Shown here piece by piece: positions 51,730 through 60,647 of a stretch of DNA of 64,000 bases; the stretch's first letter is position 1; each line of letters starts with the position of its first letter. The notes under the pieces were generated by a model. That model searched no databases, was not told the origin of the DNA, and saw only the letters and a program-made list of their open reading frames with translations. Both the position numbers and the translations under genes were made by a program. Source of the DNA: Desulfitobacterium_A nosdiversum (lineage in GTDB: Bacteria > Bacillota > Desulfitobacteriia > Desulfitobacteriales > Desulfitobacteriaceae). The stretch spans positions 2,294,001 through 2,358,000 of the forward strand of contig NZ_CP172056.1 in assembly GCF_049860565.1 (NCBI RefSeq), in the 5' to 3' direction.

Positions 51730-53529
51730 ATGTTTGTTCACCAGTTTAAAGAATGTATCCCTCAATTTCAGAGTCTTTTGTCTGCATTATCCAAAGAGGA
51801 TCATGAGTGGGTATTAGTAAACTGCAAGGAGGTAATATATCTTACTTCCGGCGTGGAAGCTGAAACGGGTATGACTTTAGGAATGCCGATAAATGATCAG
51901 CCTTGGATTCAAGAAATTTTTCAAGCTAAAAAAAAGATAGTCATAAGAAAAAAAGGCTGGCGTGCAGATTCCGAACGCCTTTGTCAAATTATTGGGATTC
52001 CATTGTTTGGCAATTCAGGTGAAATACAAGGTGCTTTTCTCTATTTAATGGAGTTTTATAATAAGATAAGAGCAAAGGATATCTTAAGTCTGGTTCAAGA
52101 CCTTACTCGTGAAGAAGACCTTATAACGGCTTTGAAGATTTTTACTAAGCAAAGCTTAGATTTATTCAGAGTTCCTATGGTTGGCGTTTGGCTGTGGCAG
52201 GAAGGTAAATATGGACTTGCTTCAATCAGTGCTCTTACGGAAGAACAGCTTAATTATATTGAAAGTAAAGATTTTCCTCAGGATTTCGGATTGGCTTGGG
52301 TTCAGGAACATCAAGATCATGGCACAACAGATCCTTTGCCAAGACGTTATAACCTTGATGAACTCAATGAACCTTGTGTAAAGACCTTAAAAGGATTTGG
52401 ATTTAAGACGCTTGTATGTATGCCGCTCATTCATTTCGGCCAGACTTTAGGCCAGATTATACTTTTTGCCCGTGAGCTGGATGACATTGAAGATGAAACG
52501 GTATACTGGATTCGACAAGCAGTACCTTTTGTTTCTTCCTTTGTTTATGAACAGCAGCTGCGTTTTGCTTCTATTGATCGGGAGCAAGCTTTAACCTTTC
52601 TATTGCGTGGAACAGAAATTCTTGTCCAGGCAGATACAGAGGAACAGCTTCTTACTGAGGCAGGAGAAATGGCGATGGAGATTCTCTACTTGCCTTGCGG
52701 ATTTTTCTTTCTTAAGGATAGCGGAGAATGGCAAATCAGGGCGCCTTTTGGACGTTTGAAGCAAGCGGATTGGAATTGGAAGGATTGGATAAATCAACAA
52801 ATTGCTAAAACCGGCTATAAGCATATATCAGATCACAATCCTAATTTGCGTTTTATGGATGTTGAAGAAAATCCGGATCAATGGCGGAAAATATTAATTC
52901 AACCTATTCAAACACATACGGGAGTTATTGGCGAGCTTTGGCTCATGGATGAGCTGGAGTGGGTAGCCGAACAGCGTCAGGAAATCTTAGCTGCGTATGT
53001 TCGAGATGTTGGGGTGGCGTTAGAAACAATTCGCCAGCGTGATGAATTAGCCCATCTTGCCTCAACCGATCGATTAACGGGAATATTAAACCGCCAAGGG
53101 TTTGATCAACGCATTCGAGAAGAAATGGCTGGAACGCTGCGGCGGAAATCAACATTCTTGTTACTCATTCTTGACTTGGATTATTTTAAAACTCTTAATG
53201 ATACAAAGGGTCATCCAACAGGGGATCTTGCGCTGATGACGATTGCACAAAATCTGAGAGCATCCGTGCGGGAAGAAGATATTGTGGCCCGAACAGGCGG
53301 AGATGAATTTACTGTCGTTCTAACAGATGCACATCGGTGTCCTGAAATAAAGAATGCTATAGCACGGATGAAAAGTAAACTTAAGTTGGATGAGTTCGGA
53401 TTAGATTTGAGTATTGGTGTAGCTGAATTTCCAACGGAAGGCCGCGATTATGAAGAATTGTATCGTTTAGCAGATCAACGGCTTTATGTGGGCAAGAAAA
53501 ATGGCAAAGGCCAAATTATATTTATTTAA
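51730..53529 (+). CDS. GAF-domain diguanylate cyclase
   Basis: ATG 51730 is seven bases after AAGGGTG. The 599-residue soluble protein has an N-terminal PAS-like region (residues ~1-115), a GAF domain (~125-275), a second GAF-like region (~290-420) and a C-terminal GGDEF domain with ASTDRLTGILNRQGFDQ, LLILDLDYFKTLNDTKGH and the active site ARTGGDEFTVVL. It should make c-di-GMP. There is no EAL domain. Confidence 0.88.
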   Translation: MFVHQFKECIPQFQSLLSALSKEDHEWVLVNCKEVIYLTSGVEAETGMTLGMPINDQPWIQEIFQAKKKIVIRKKGWRADSERLCQIIGIPLFGNSGEIQGAFLYLMEFYNKIRAKDILSLVQDLTREEDLITALKIFTKQSLDLFRVPMVGVWLWQEGKYGLASISALTEEQLNYIESKDFPQDFGLAWVQEHQDHGTTDPLPRRYNLDELNEPCVKTLKGFGFKTLVCMPLIHFGQTLGQIILFARELDDIEDETVYWIRQAVPFVSSFVYEQQLRFASIDREQALTFLLRGTEILVQADTEEQLLTEAGEMAMEILYLPCGFFFLKDSGEWQIRAPFGRLKQADWNWKDWINQQIAKTGYKHISDHNPNLRFMDVEENPDQWRKILIQPIQTHTGVIGELWLMDELEWVAEQRQEILAAYVRDVGVALETIRQRDELAHLASTDRLTGILNRQGFDQRIREEMAGTLRRKSTFLLLILDLDYFKTLNDTKGHPTGDLALMTIAQNLRASVREEDIVARTGGDEFTVVLTDAHRCPEIKNAIARMKSKLKLDEFGLDLSIGVAEFPTEGRDYEELYRLADQRLYVGKKNGKGQIIFI

Positions 53530-53545
53530 TTTTAAAGGATGAGAA

Positions 53546-53598
53546 AAACGGTTTTCGGATCTTCTCGTAGGGAGAAGACTCCAAAACCGTCTTTTAAT
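53546..53598. terminator. Bidirectional terminator
   Basis: ACGGTTTT-GGA-CTTCTC pairs with GAGAAG-TCC-AAAACCGT and a CTTTT tail follows. It separates the convergent GGDEF and cobS genes. Confidence 0.85.
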
Positions 53599-53621
53599 TT
53601 GATTGCTTAAGTGTCATCGAA

Positions 53622-54371
53622 CTAGTGCTGAATGAAAGGGGCAGCTCCAAGTAAAAAAAGTAATTCAGACAGTTCAATACTGGCACCATAAAGGTCCCCT
53701 GTCAGTCCGCCCAAGAGCTTCGATGTCTTCCGTGTAAAATAAAGAAGAAAGAGAAAGGAAAAGAGAAAACCCATAAGTCCAGCCCAATGCAGTAAATAAA
53801 TGGCTAAGGCTAGAGAACAGATACCCTCAATCAGAAAAAACCAAGGTGTTTGTTTTAAATCCTCATGAAAGCCTTGTCCAAGACCTGATTTGCGCGCATA
53901 GGGAAAGAAGATAACTCCGATTAAAAACATCCAGCGTGAAAGCATGGGCATGATGAGTAAGGTTAGATAGGAACCAGCCCTACAAACTTCAGCCAACAAG
54001 GAAAACTTAAGAACCAACATGGCAATCGCGCTTAGGGCACCGAACGATCCAACGCGGCTATCCTTCATAATTTCAAGCATTCTTTCCGGGGTACGGGCCG
54101 ACCAAAGAGCATCCATGCTATCCATAAAACCATCCATATGAAGCCCGCCGGTTAATAGTAATTCTTCGATCAGAATCAGGGCAGCTACAATCAAGGGAGA
54201 ATAATAAGGGTGTAAAAAGAGGGCAGTGAAGAGAAGAAAGAGTCCCAGGATCAAACCAATCAGCGGGTAGCAGCGCTGACTGCTGGTGAATTCTTTTTGA
54301 GTAACTTCATTTGGCGCAGGAAAAGGAAGACGTGTCAAAAAAGTGACCGCAATTAAAAAAACACGTATCAT
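53622..54371 (-). CDS. cobS: Adenosylcobinamide-GDP ribazoletransferase CobS
   Basis: The 249-residue membrane protein has FLTRLPFP near the N-terminus and the key GGLHMDGFMDSMDALWSARTPERMLEIMKDSRVGSFG, with Asp residues for metal and substrate. It joins GDP-activated cobinamide to the ribazole made by CobT. It overlaps cobU by four bases. Confidence 0.94.
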   Translation of the reverse strand: MIRVFLIAVTFLTRLPFPAPNEVTQKEFTSSQRCYPLIGLILGLFLLFTALFLHPYYSPLIVAALILIEELLLTGGLHMDGFMDSMDALWSARTPERMLEIMKDSRVGSFGALSAIAMLVLKFSLLAEVCRAGSYLTLLIMPMLSRWMFLIGVIFFPYARKSGLGQGFHEDLKQTPWFFLIEGICSLALAIYLLHWAGLMGFLFSFLFLLYFTRKTSKLLGGLTGDLYGASIELSELLFLLGAAPFIQH

Positions 54372-54985
54372 TGAGAAGCTCTCCCTTTTGATTCTAAAGA
54401 GTTTAATATTTCCTGCCCCGACTGTTTTATTTCAACGGGATATCCTGCAACGATCCAATATAACGTATCCGCTTGATGGGCTAGAAGCTGGTTCGCTTTA
54501 CCTGCTAAATCTCTATAGGCACGGGCTAGGGGATTTTCAGGGACAATGCCTTGCCCTACTTCATTGGTTACCATAATAACCGGCGGCGTTATTTCTTTTG
54601 CGAGTTGAGCGACTATTTGAACTTCATTCAGTATATGATCTTCTGCTTCAGAAGTCAGGGTTTCAGAAAAGGAAGACTCTGTTGAAGGTTTTAACGCATT
54701 CAGGAGAAGATTGGAAAGCCAAAGGGTTACACAATCGAGGAGGACGACGGCCTTTTTATTTTGAATATTCTCTAAGGTGTGCCTAATAGCGTAAGGTTCT
54801 TCGATGACCTGCCAGTGTTCAGGACGCCGTTGACGATGCTTTTTTACGCGCTGGGCCATTTCATCGTCGAAGATTTGAGCAGTCGCAATGTAGATAACCG
54901 GCAGCCCGAAGTGGGCGGCATATTTTTCGGCAAAAGTACTTTTGCCGCTGCGGGCTCCTCCAGTGATAAGCGTAAAGTCAGACAT
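54368..54985 (-). CDS. cobU: Adenosylcobinamide kinase/guanylyltransferase CobU
   Basis: I choose ATG 54985 (AAGGAGG 11 bases upstream), giving 205 residues that begin MSDFTLITGGARSGKSTFAE with the P-loop. Other motifs are VIYIATAQIFDDEMAQRVKKH, the guanylylated-His region HRQRRPEHW and VTNEVGQGIVPENPLAR. It activates cobinamide. Confidence 0.94.
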   Translation of the reverse strand: MSDFTLITGGARSGKSTFAEKYAAHFGLPVIYIATAQIFDDEMAQRVKKHRQRRPEHWQVIEEPYAIRHTLENIQNKKAVVLLDCVTLWLSNLLLNALKPSTESSFSETLTSEAEDHILNEVQIVAQLAKEITPPVIMVTNEVGQGIVPENPLARAYRDLAGKANQLLAHQADTLYWIVAGYPVEIKQSGQEILNSLESKGRASQ

Positions 54986-55133
54986 AGAATTTTGATCCTC
55001 CTTAGGGTGCATCAAAAGTTATATCTCCAAGCATGTTTTGCAATAAGATAACATGCTCGGTGGATAAATTTAGTATTCTCGTTTTCCTTATCATTCCCTG
55101 CCTATCAATCTCTATGATCACTGGAATCCAGGC

Positions 55134-56261
55134 TTAAAAGTCTCCTGTCGTGACACCGGCTGACTCGAAGGTTGCCATTTCATCCGCAATTTTAAGAGCA
55201 GCTTCGACCATAGGGAACATGAGTGCAGCTCCGGTACCTTCGCCAAGTCTCATGTGGAAATCAAGGCGGGGCTTGAGGTCGAGTTGACTTAAGGCGAGCC
55301 GATGACCTTGTTCTTCCGAGTTATGAGAGGAAATCATATAGGGAGCAGATAGGGGAGCCAGCTGCGCTGCCGTAAGGGCGGCTGCTGAAGAGATGATTCC
55401 GTCAAGAATAATAGGGACGTGCCGGTAAGCTGCTTCGAGGATTGCTCCGGCTAGCGCCGCAATTTCCAGTCCGCCGACTTTAGCTAAAGTATCAAGCGGA
55501 GCAGCAGGGTTGGGTTGATTCACTTTAAGGGCTTGTTTAATAACTTCCTGCTTATGTCTAAGTGCCTCATCGCTGACTCCTGTACCGCGGCCGGTGACCT
55601 CTTCGACGGAATGACCGGTGAAAACTGAAACGAGAGCTGCACTCGGTGTAGTATTGCCAATTCCGACTTCACCGGTTGCCAAAAGGTTAATACCGGAATC
55701 AATGGCTTTTGCTGCAACCTGTGCACCTGTAAGGAGAGCAAGAAGCGCTTCCTGGCGAGTCATAGCTGGACCTTGAGCGATATTATTCGTTCCGCTTTTA
55801 ACACGGTTGACCATGAGCTCAGCAGGATTTAAGGGGGAGGCTATGCCGATATCCGTACTGATGACATCTGCTCCTGCATGCTTGGCAAGAATATTAATGC
55901 CGGCTTCGCCTCTTAAGTAGCTGTAAAACATTTGAACAGTGACCTCTTGAGGAGCGGCACTGACTCCTTCAGTGACTACGCCGTGATCTCCCGCCATAAG
56001 GAGAACTGCTTTACCTGTGATTTCAGGATGTGCAGTGCGTTGGATTCCAGCGACTTGTTGCGCAAGGTCCTCAAGGACTCCAAGGCTTCGAAGAGGTTTA
56101 ATTTTGGCATTGAGTCGTTGCTGCATACCTGTGATTGCTTCCTGATCAAGGGGTTTAATTCCCGCTTTAAGTTCTTGAAGTGCTTCCTCAAGGTTTTGCG
56201 GAGTCGCTTCTTTCAGATTTTCTACACCATGAAATTTTACGGGGGTGAACTGAATCGACAT
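55134..56261 (-). CDS. cobT: Nicotinate-nucleotide:DMB phosphoribosyltransferase CobT
   Basis: ATG 56261 (GGAGGAG upstream) gives 375 residues. Signatures are LLMAGDHGVVTEGVSAAPQEVT, GEVGIGNTTPSAALVSVFTG, GGLEIAALAGAILEAA and the C-terminal catalytic RLGEGTGAALMFP. It sets the lower-ligand base of cobamides. It is the first gene under the cobalamin riboswitch. Confidence 0.95.
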   Translation of the reverse strand: MSIQFTPVKFHGVENLKEATPQNLEEALQELKAGIKPLDQEAITGMQQRLNAKIKPLRSLGVLEDLAQQVAGIQRTAHPEITGKAVLLMAGDHGVVTEGVSAAPQEVTVQMFYSYLRGEAGINILAKHAGADVISTDIGIASPLNPAELMVNRVKSGTNNIAQGPAMTRQEALLALLTGAQVAAKAIDSGINLLATGEVGIGNTTPSAALVSVFTGHSVEEVTGRGTGVSDEALRHKQEVIKQALKVNQPNPAAPLDTLAKVGGLEIAALAGAILEAAYRHVPIILDGIISSAAALTAAQLAPLSAPYMISSHNSEEQGHRLALSQLDLKPRLDFHMRLGEGTGAALMFPMVEAALKIADEMATFESAGVTTGDF

Positions 56262-56283
56262 TTTTTTCTCCTCCATTTCGTTA

Positions 56284-56326
56284 AAAAAATAAAGTCCCGC
56301 CACAAATCGATTGTGGTCGGGACTTT
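56284..56326 (-). terminator. Terminator arm of the cobalamin riboswitch
   Basis: On minus, AAAGTCCCGACCACAA pairs with TTGTGGCGGGACTTT and ATTTTTTT follows, ~25 bases before cobT. Confidence 0.85.
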
Positions 56327-56375
56327 TCCGTCATCGCCGCCGCTTTCCAATTCCCCGGAAAGACTTTTTGTTTCT

Positions 56376-56526
56376 TAGGCAGGTCTCCTGGCTTAGACTC
56401 AAACGTCCTGATCGCCCCTTCCCAGCATTAGCCAGTGGATTAGCGAGGACTCGTCCTTACAGTGGTGGGTCCGCACCGGATTAGCACCGGTTTCCCTATT
56501 CTCCCCATAAGGGGCACCTAAGAAAT
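56376..56526 (-). promoter_or_regulatory. Cobalamin (B12) riboswitch
   Basis: Read on minus, the sequence holds GGGAAACCGGTGCTAATCCG, the GCGG and CCACTGTAA elements, AGTCC, the second CCACTGG, GGGAAGG and the B12-box AGTCTAAGCCAGGAGACCTG. These are all hallmarks of the class I adenosylcobalamin aptamer. With the terminator at 56284 it should switch cobT-cobU-cobS off when cobalamin is plentiful. Confidence 0.95.
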
Positions 56527-56699
56527 ATAAACTTATTTTTAGATTATCAAAAATTCGGAAGATGTCAAGCATAAATTTTATAGGGATGTTTAGAAATATA
56601 CCGGAAATATACGACTAGAAATAAAGCGTATCTAAAGAAAACTTTTGAATTAAGCAGGAAAATCATTTCCCGGGGCGAATAAAACTTGAATAGAATAGA

Positions 56700-56727
56700 T
56701 TGAGATAATGTATGGTTGTACTATAAC
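56700..56727 (+). promoter_or_regulatory. Promoter of the DUF815 ATPase gene
   Basis: TTGAGA (56700-56705) and TATAAC (56722-56727) are 16 bases apart, leaving a short leader before ATG 56748. Confidence 0.5.
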
Positions 56728-56747
56728 ACTAAAGGAGTTTTTGGGGC

Positions 56748-58169
56748 ATGAAACGAGGAGAATTGAGACAAACGGAAACCGTAATTGGCAAGGATGTAGA
56801 GAGGATTCGCACGCGCGGCGACGCTCAAAGCTTTATATATCCTTATTTTTTTGAGGGACTGGCAATTTATAGAGCACTCCGAAAGGACCCGGTTGTAGAA
56901 AGTTTGCAGAACTTATTTACTTCTTTAACCGAAGAAAAACTGAATTTAAGAAAAGTGCATGAGAATTATTATTCTTTTTGCGCCCAGGCAACGGAAAAGA
57001 ATTGGCCGGAATATTTATGGGACCGAGTTCTAGAGGCGGACAATATTTTGACTCAGCAGGCCGGCTGCAAAGATTGGGATAACTTAGATGCAGGGTTGAA
57101 GAGCCTGGCGGCTCATGATCTGAAATCTCTGCAAAGGATCGCAGCTCTTCAGCCGGAGGAACTAAGAAGAATGGTCCTTGAGAGGATTGAGGAATACGCT
57201 TCAGTTGCGGAAGAGCCAGGGCTAGAATGGCTCGAAAGACCTGAGCAATGGACGCTTTGGGTTCCGCAACAAAACGGGAATGACCAGGATCCAAGCCGTG
57301 CAGGACAATATTTGGAATATTGTAGGAATCATGTCAAGAAGATCTTGTTTTCTGGAACTGAAGAAGAGGCTATTTATGAGCTGGCCGGCTTTTACCGGAA
57401 AATAGGTTCAGGATTGATGGCAACGGGTATGGCCTTTAAATGGGACGGAAAAGAGAAAGCCCTGGTTCGGGTAAAGCCTGATCCGATTTGCAAAGAGCAG
57501 CTCATTGGTCAAGAGCGTGAACAAGGAATCCTTCTCGAAAATACGGAGTTTTTTCTTGCCGGATATCCTTCAAATAACGTGATACTTTACGGAAATCGTG
57601 GAACTGGAAAATCTTCTTTGGTTAAAGCCCTTCTTCAGGAATATTATGAGAAGGGGTTCAGATTGGTTGAGCTATCGAAAAGAGATTTAACGGATTTTCC
57701 TTTAATGATTCGTTTTCTTGCTCAACATCCTCAAAGATTTATTTTATTTATTGATGATCTTTCCTTTGAAGAAACAGAGTTGGCTTATAAAGCATTAAAA
57801 ACGGTATTAGAAGGCGGAGTGGAGAAACGCCCGGATAACGTCCTGATTTACGCAACTTCGAATCGCCGTCATCTTATACGCGAGAACTTTACTGAACGCC
57901 AAGGGGATGAGGTGCATGTTCGGGATACGTTAGATGAAAAACTTTCTTTATCGGATCGGTTTGGAATTACAATAACCTTCCCTTCACCGGATCAAGCAGA
58001 ATACCTGAAGATCGTGGAAGAACTCGCTGCGCAGGAAGGGTTAACAGCTGATATAGATCAACTGCGGCAGCAGGCCTTACGCTGGGTGATGATGCATAAT
58101 GCCCGCTCCGGTCGTACAGCTCGTCAATTCATTGACTATATGGTTGCCCAGCAAAAAATTAAGGGTTAA
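56748..58169 (+). CDS. DUF815-family AAA ATPase
   Basis: The 473-residue protein has a ~220-residue N-terminal helical region, then a AAA module: Walker A LYGNRGTGKSSLVKALL, Walker B FILFIDDLSFEE, sensor-1 LIYATSNRRHL and arginine-finger region LSLSDRFGITITFPSP. These match DUF815, a widespread clostridial ATPase of unknown role. AAAGGAG precedes ATG 56748. Single-gene unit. Confidence 0.88.
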   Translation: MKRGELRQTETVIGKDVERIRTRGDAQSFIYPYFFEGLAIYRALRKDPVVESLQNLFTSLTEEKLNLRKVHENYYSFCAQATEKNWPEYLWDRVLEADNILTQQAGCKDWDNLDAGLKSLAAHDLKSLQRIAALQPEELRRMVLERIEEYASVAEEPGLEWLERPEQWTLWVPQQNGNDQDPSRAGQYLEYCRNHVKKILFSGTEEEAIYELAGFYRKIGSGLMATGMAFKWDGKEKALVRVKPDPICKEQLIGQEREQGILLENTEFFLAGYPSNNVILYGNRGTGKSSLVKALLQEYYEKGFRLVELSKRDLTDFPLMIRFLAQHPQRFILFIDDLSFEETELAYKALKTVLEGGVEKRPDNVLIYATSNRRHLIRENFTERQGDEVHVRDTLDEKLSLSDRFGITITFPSPDQAEYLKIVEELAAQEGLTADIDQLRQQALRWVMMHNARSGRTARQFIDYMVAQQKIKG

Positions 58170-58185
58170 AAGTTAAAAATATGGT

Positions 58186-58220
58186 AAGAGAGTCAACTTA
58201 GGTTGGCTCTCTTGTTTTTT
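58186..58220 (+). terminator. Terminator
   Basis: AAGAGAG-CAAC and GTTG-CTCTCTT form a stem followed by GTTTTTT. Confidence 0.88.
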
Positions 58221-58392
58221 GTTAAATACATACCCAAAGCCTCAAATACTCTATCTATATTTTTTTGAGGAAAATAGGTTGGTAGAAAAAGTTCGGATAT
58301 TTTGAAATGTGATATAATTGAATTAGTTTTTCGAAAATCAACTAAAGTAAATTAGGTGATCAAAATTAAATAATGGGGAAGGTAAAGAGGCT

Positions 58393-60393
58393 ATGACGAA
58401 CCAGAATTTGATTACAGATTTGCAGCAAATCGAAATTAGTTCAACTTTCCTTCAAAAAACCAAAGATGAATGGAATCGTTTCATTGAAGGTAAACCCGTT
58501 AATACTCATGTTATTCCACCCGAAATCTATCACTCGTGGAAAAGAAGCCGGTCCTTTGGAGTGAGTCCCTGGGTTCTAAGCCAATACAAAATGGACGATT
58601 CCCGTAAGAAAGAACTTACAAATTTCCGCCATCTTATGAACAGCTATAAGCCATTTTTTGAGAAAGTCACTGAATTTATCAATCATGACCAGTTTCAGAG
58701 TATTTTTTATGATGTAAATATAATCTGTGACCATGTTGTGGACTCTGCTGGTACGGTCATTTATCCGCAAGATTTTCTGGGGTTTGATTGTTCGGAGAAG
58801 ATCGTTGGGACAACTTCAGCTTCTCTTGCTTTGCTGGAAGATCGACCGAAAGTTGTTCTGCAATATCAGCATTACTGTGAAATATTTCATGATTATCATT
58901 GTGCATCCGCTCCCTTGCATAACGAAAAAAAAGAGCAAATCGGAATTTTTAATATTCAATACTTTGATATTAAAAAAACGGCACAGGCTTATCGGTTAGC
59001 CGAATTCCTCGCGGGACTCTTTGATAGTCTAGTGATGTTAGGCAGCAAGGAACGTGAAAAGCATATCGAGCAAATGATCGATATTTTACCGTATGCAACT
59101 GCTGTTCTTAGTGAAGAGAATTCGGTCCGCTACTATAATCACAAGCTATTAGATTTATTTAAAGTTAAGAATAAACATGACCTTGAGCAGGTCTTAAAAA
59201 CATATATTCCAAAGTCGGGGACGGGTTGTTGCTTCGACAAGAAAAAAATAAGCTTAGAGATTGAGGGGAAACACGTCAATACTTATGTAACGTGCCATGA
59301 AATAAAGGATAAGACTTTCGGTAAAACGAAAAAGCTTGTTCAATGGGTAGAAGACTGCAGGTTGAATGAGTCAAAAACAAAGGAAGATTTAACATCGAGT
59401 TTATTTACTTTTGACCAAATTATGGGTAAAAACACTGTCATGGGTGAAGCCAAGGATATAGCAAAGAATGTCGCAAAGACCTCAGTACCCATTCTTCTCT
59501 TTGGTGAGAATGGAACGGGTAAAGAAATGTTTGCTCAGGCTATCCATAGTGCAAGTCCTCGCAAGGACAATCCTTTTGTCGCGATTAACTGCGGAGCCCT
59601 TCCTGCGGAACTTGTTGAAAGTGAACTGTTTGGTTATGAAGGAGGTTCTTTTACCGGTGCCTTAAAAGAAGGTAAAATGGGGAAAATTGAAGCCGCTAAT
59701 GGCGGAACGCTTTTCTTAGATGAAATTGAAAGCATGCCTCTTCGCCATCAAATTAAGCTGCTGCGTGTCCTCTCAACGGGTACAATCCAAAAAGTCGGCG
59801 GGACAAAAGAAATCCCTGTAGATTTCCGGCTGATTTCAGCGACGAAGAAGGATCTGTTAAAAGAAGCAGATCTAGGATTGTTTCGTGAAGATTTATATTA
59901 TCGGATGAGTACCTTTATTATCAAGCTGCCGACCTTGCGAGAGCGAAAAGAGGATATTCCGGTTCTTGCCCAGTCTTTCGCCTTAAGATACTCAGATAAG
60001 TATCGTTTATCCAATATAAAAATTGATACTGAATTTATTGAGGCGCTTATCCAATACCCATGGAGGGGAAACGTCAGAGAATTGGAGAATGTTATTGAAA
60101 GGGCGGTTGTTATAGCTGGGGATGGGCCTTTGCTCACGCTTAAGCACCTCCCGGAAAAGATTCAAGAATACTATAAAGATACTTGTATTCACGACTTAGT
60201 GCAAAACGCTATTGAGAAAAAAGAATCTAAAACGGGTTTACTCGCTTACGCAGAGAAGCTTGTTATTGATTCTGTCCTCAAATCTGTAGGAGGAAACGTG
60301 AGTATAGCCGCTGATAGATTAGGAATAACTCGGCGAACTTTGTATAATAAACTCCATGAATATGAACAATCCTTAACTATGACTATGAATTAA
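58393..60393 (+). CDS. Sigma-54-dependent activator (AcoR-like)
   Basis: The 666-residue protein starts with the AcoR-type segment IYHSWKRSRSFGVSP and a GAF domain (~residues 75-215). A PAS-like region (~225-320) and the AAA+ domain follow: Walker A GENGTGKEMFAQAIH, ESELFGYEGGSFTGA (GAFTGA loop with Ser for the first Ala) and Walker B GGTLFLDEIE. A C-terminal Fis helix-turn-helix (GNVSIAADRLGITRRTLYNKL) ends it. It is adjacent to a -24/-12 promoter and is the likely activator of the flavoprotein/cytochrome pair downstream. Confidence 0.92.
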   Translation: MTNQNLITDLQQIEISSTFLQKTKDEWNRFIEGKPVNTHVIPPEIYHSWKRSRSFGVSPWVLSQYKMDDSRKKELTNFRHLMNSYKPFFEKVTEFINHDQFQSIFYDVNIICDHVVDSAGTVIYPQDFLGFDCSEKIVGTTSASLALLEDRPKVVLQYQHYCEIFHDYHCASAPLHNEKKEQIGIFNIQYFDIKKTAQAYRLAEFLAGLFDSLVMLGSKEREKHIEQMIDILPYATAVLSEENSVRYYNHKLLDLFKVKNKHDLEQVLKTYIPKSGTGCCFDKKKISLEIEGKHVNTYVTCHEIKDKTFGKTKKLVQWVEDCRLNESKTKEDLTSSLFTFDQIMGKNTVMGEAKDIAKNVAKTSVPILLFGENGTGKEMFAQAIHSASPRKDNPFVAINCGALPAELVESELFGYEGGSFTGALKEGKMGKIEAANGGTLFLDEIESMPLRHQIKLLRVLSTGTIQKVGGTKEIPVDFRLISATKKDLLKEADLGLFREDLYYRMSTFIIKLPTLRERKEDIPVLAQSFALRYSDKYRLSNIKIDTEFIEALIQYPWRGNVRELENVIERAVVIAGDGPLLTLKHLPEKIQEYYKDTCIHDLVQNAIEKKESKTGLLAYAEKLVIDSVLKSVGGNVSIAADRLGITRRTLYNKLHEYEQSLTMTMN

Positions 60394-60412
60394 CAAGTCC
60401 AAAACTACCTAA

Positions 60413-60450
60413 AAGGGAACCAGACAGTGTTTGTCAGGTTCTCTTTTTAT
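60413..60450 (+). terminator. Terminator of activator gene
   Basis: GAACC-GACA and TGTC-GGTTC pair around a short loop and are followed by TTTTTATTTT. Confidence 0.85.
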
Positions 60451-60544
60451 TTTTAGTCAAGTGTATAATTTGTTCCCATTAGCTTAAAGTGTGAAAAATA
60501 TTCTCGTGATGAATTTGGTGTAAAAAGTTAGAAACAGGGATTTT

Positions 60545-60585
60545 AACGTATTTTTGCTTAACTATACGTTGGCATACTTATTGCA
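60545..60585 (+). promoter_or_regulatory. Sigma-54 (-24/-12) promoter with adjoining inverted repeat
   Basis: TTGGCATACTTATTGCA (60569-60585) has GG and GC exactly 12 bases apart, as the sigma-54 consensus requires. AACGTAT (60545-60551) and ATACGTT (60564-60570) form a perfect inverted repeat touching the -24 element. The activator gene lies just upstream. Confidence 0.85.
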
Positions 60586-60647
60586 TTTCAAAATACGACG
60601 TGTATCGACAAAAAAATACAGTTTAGAAGAAGGAAAGGGGAAAAACA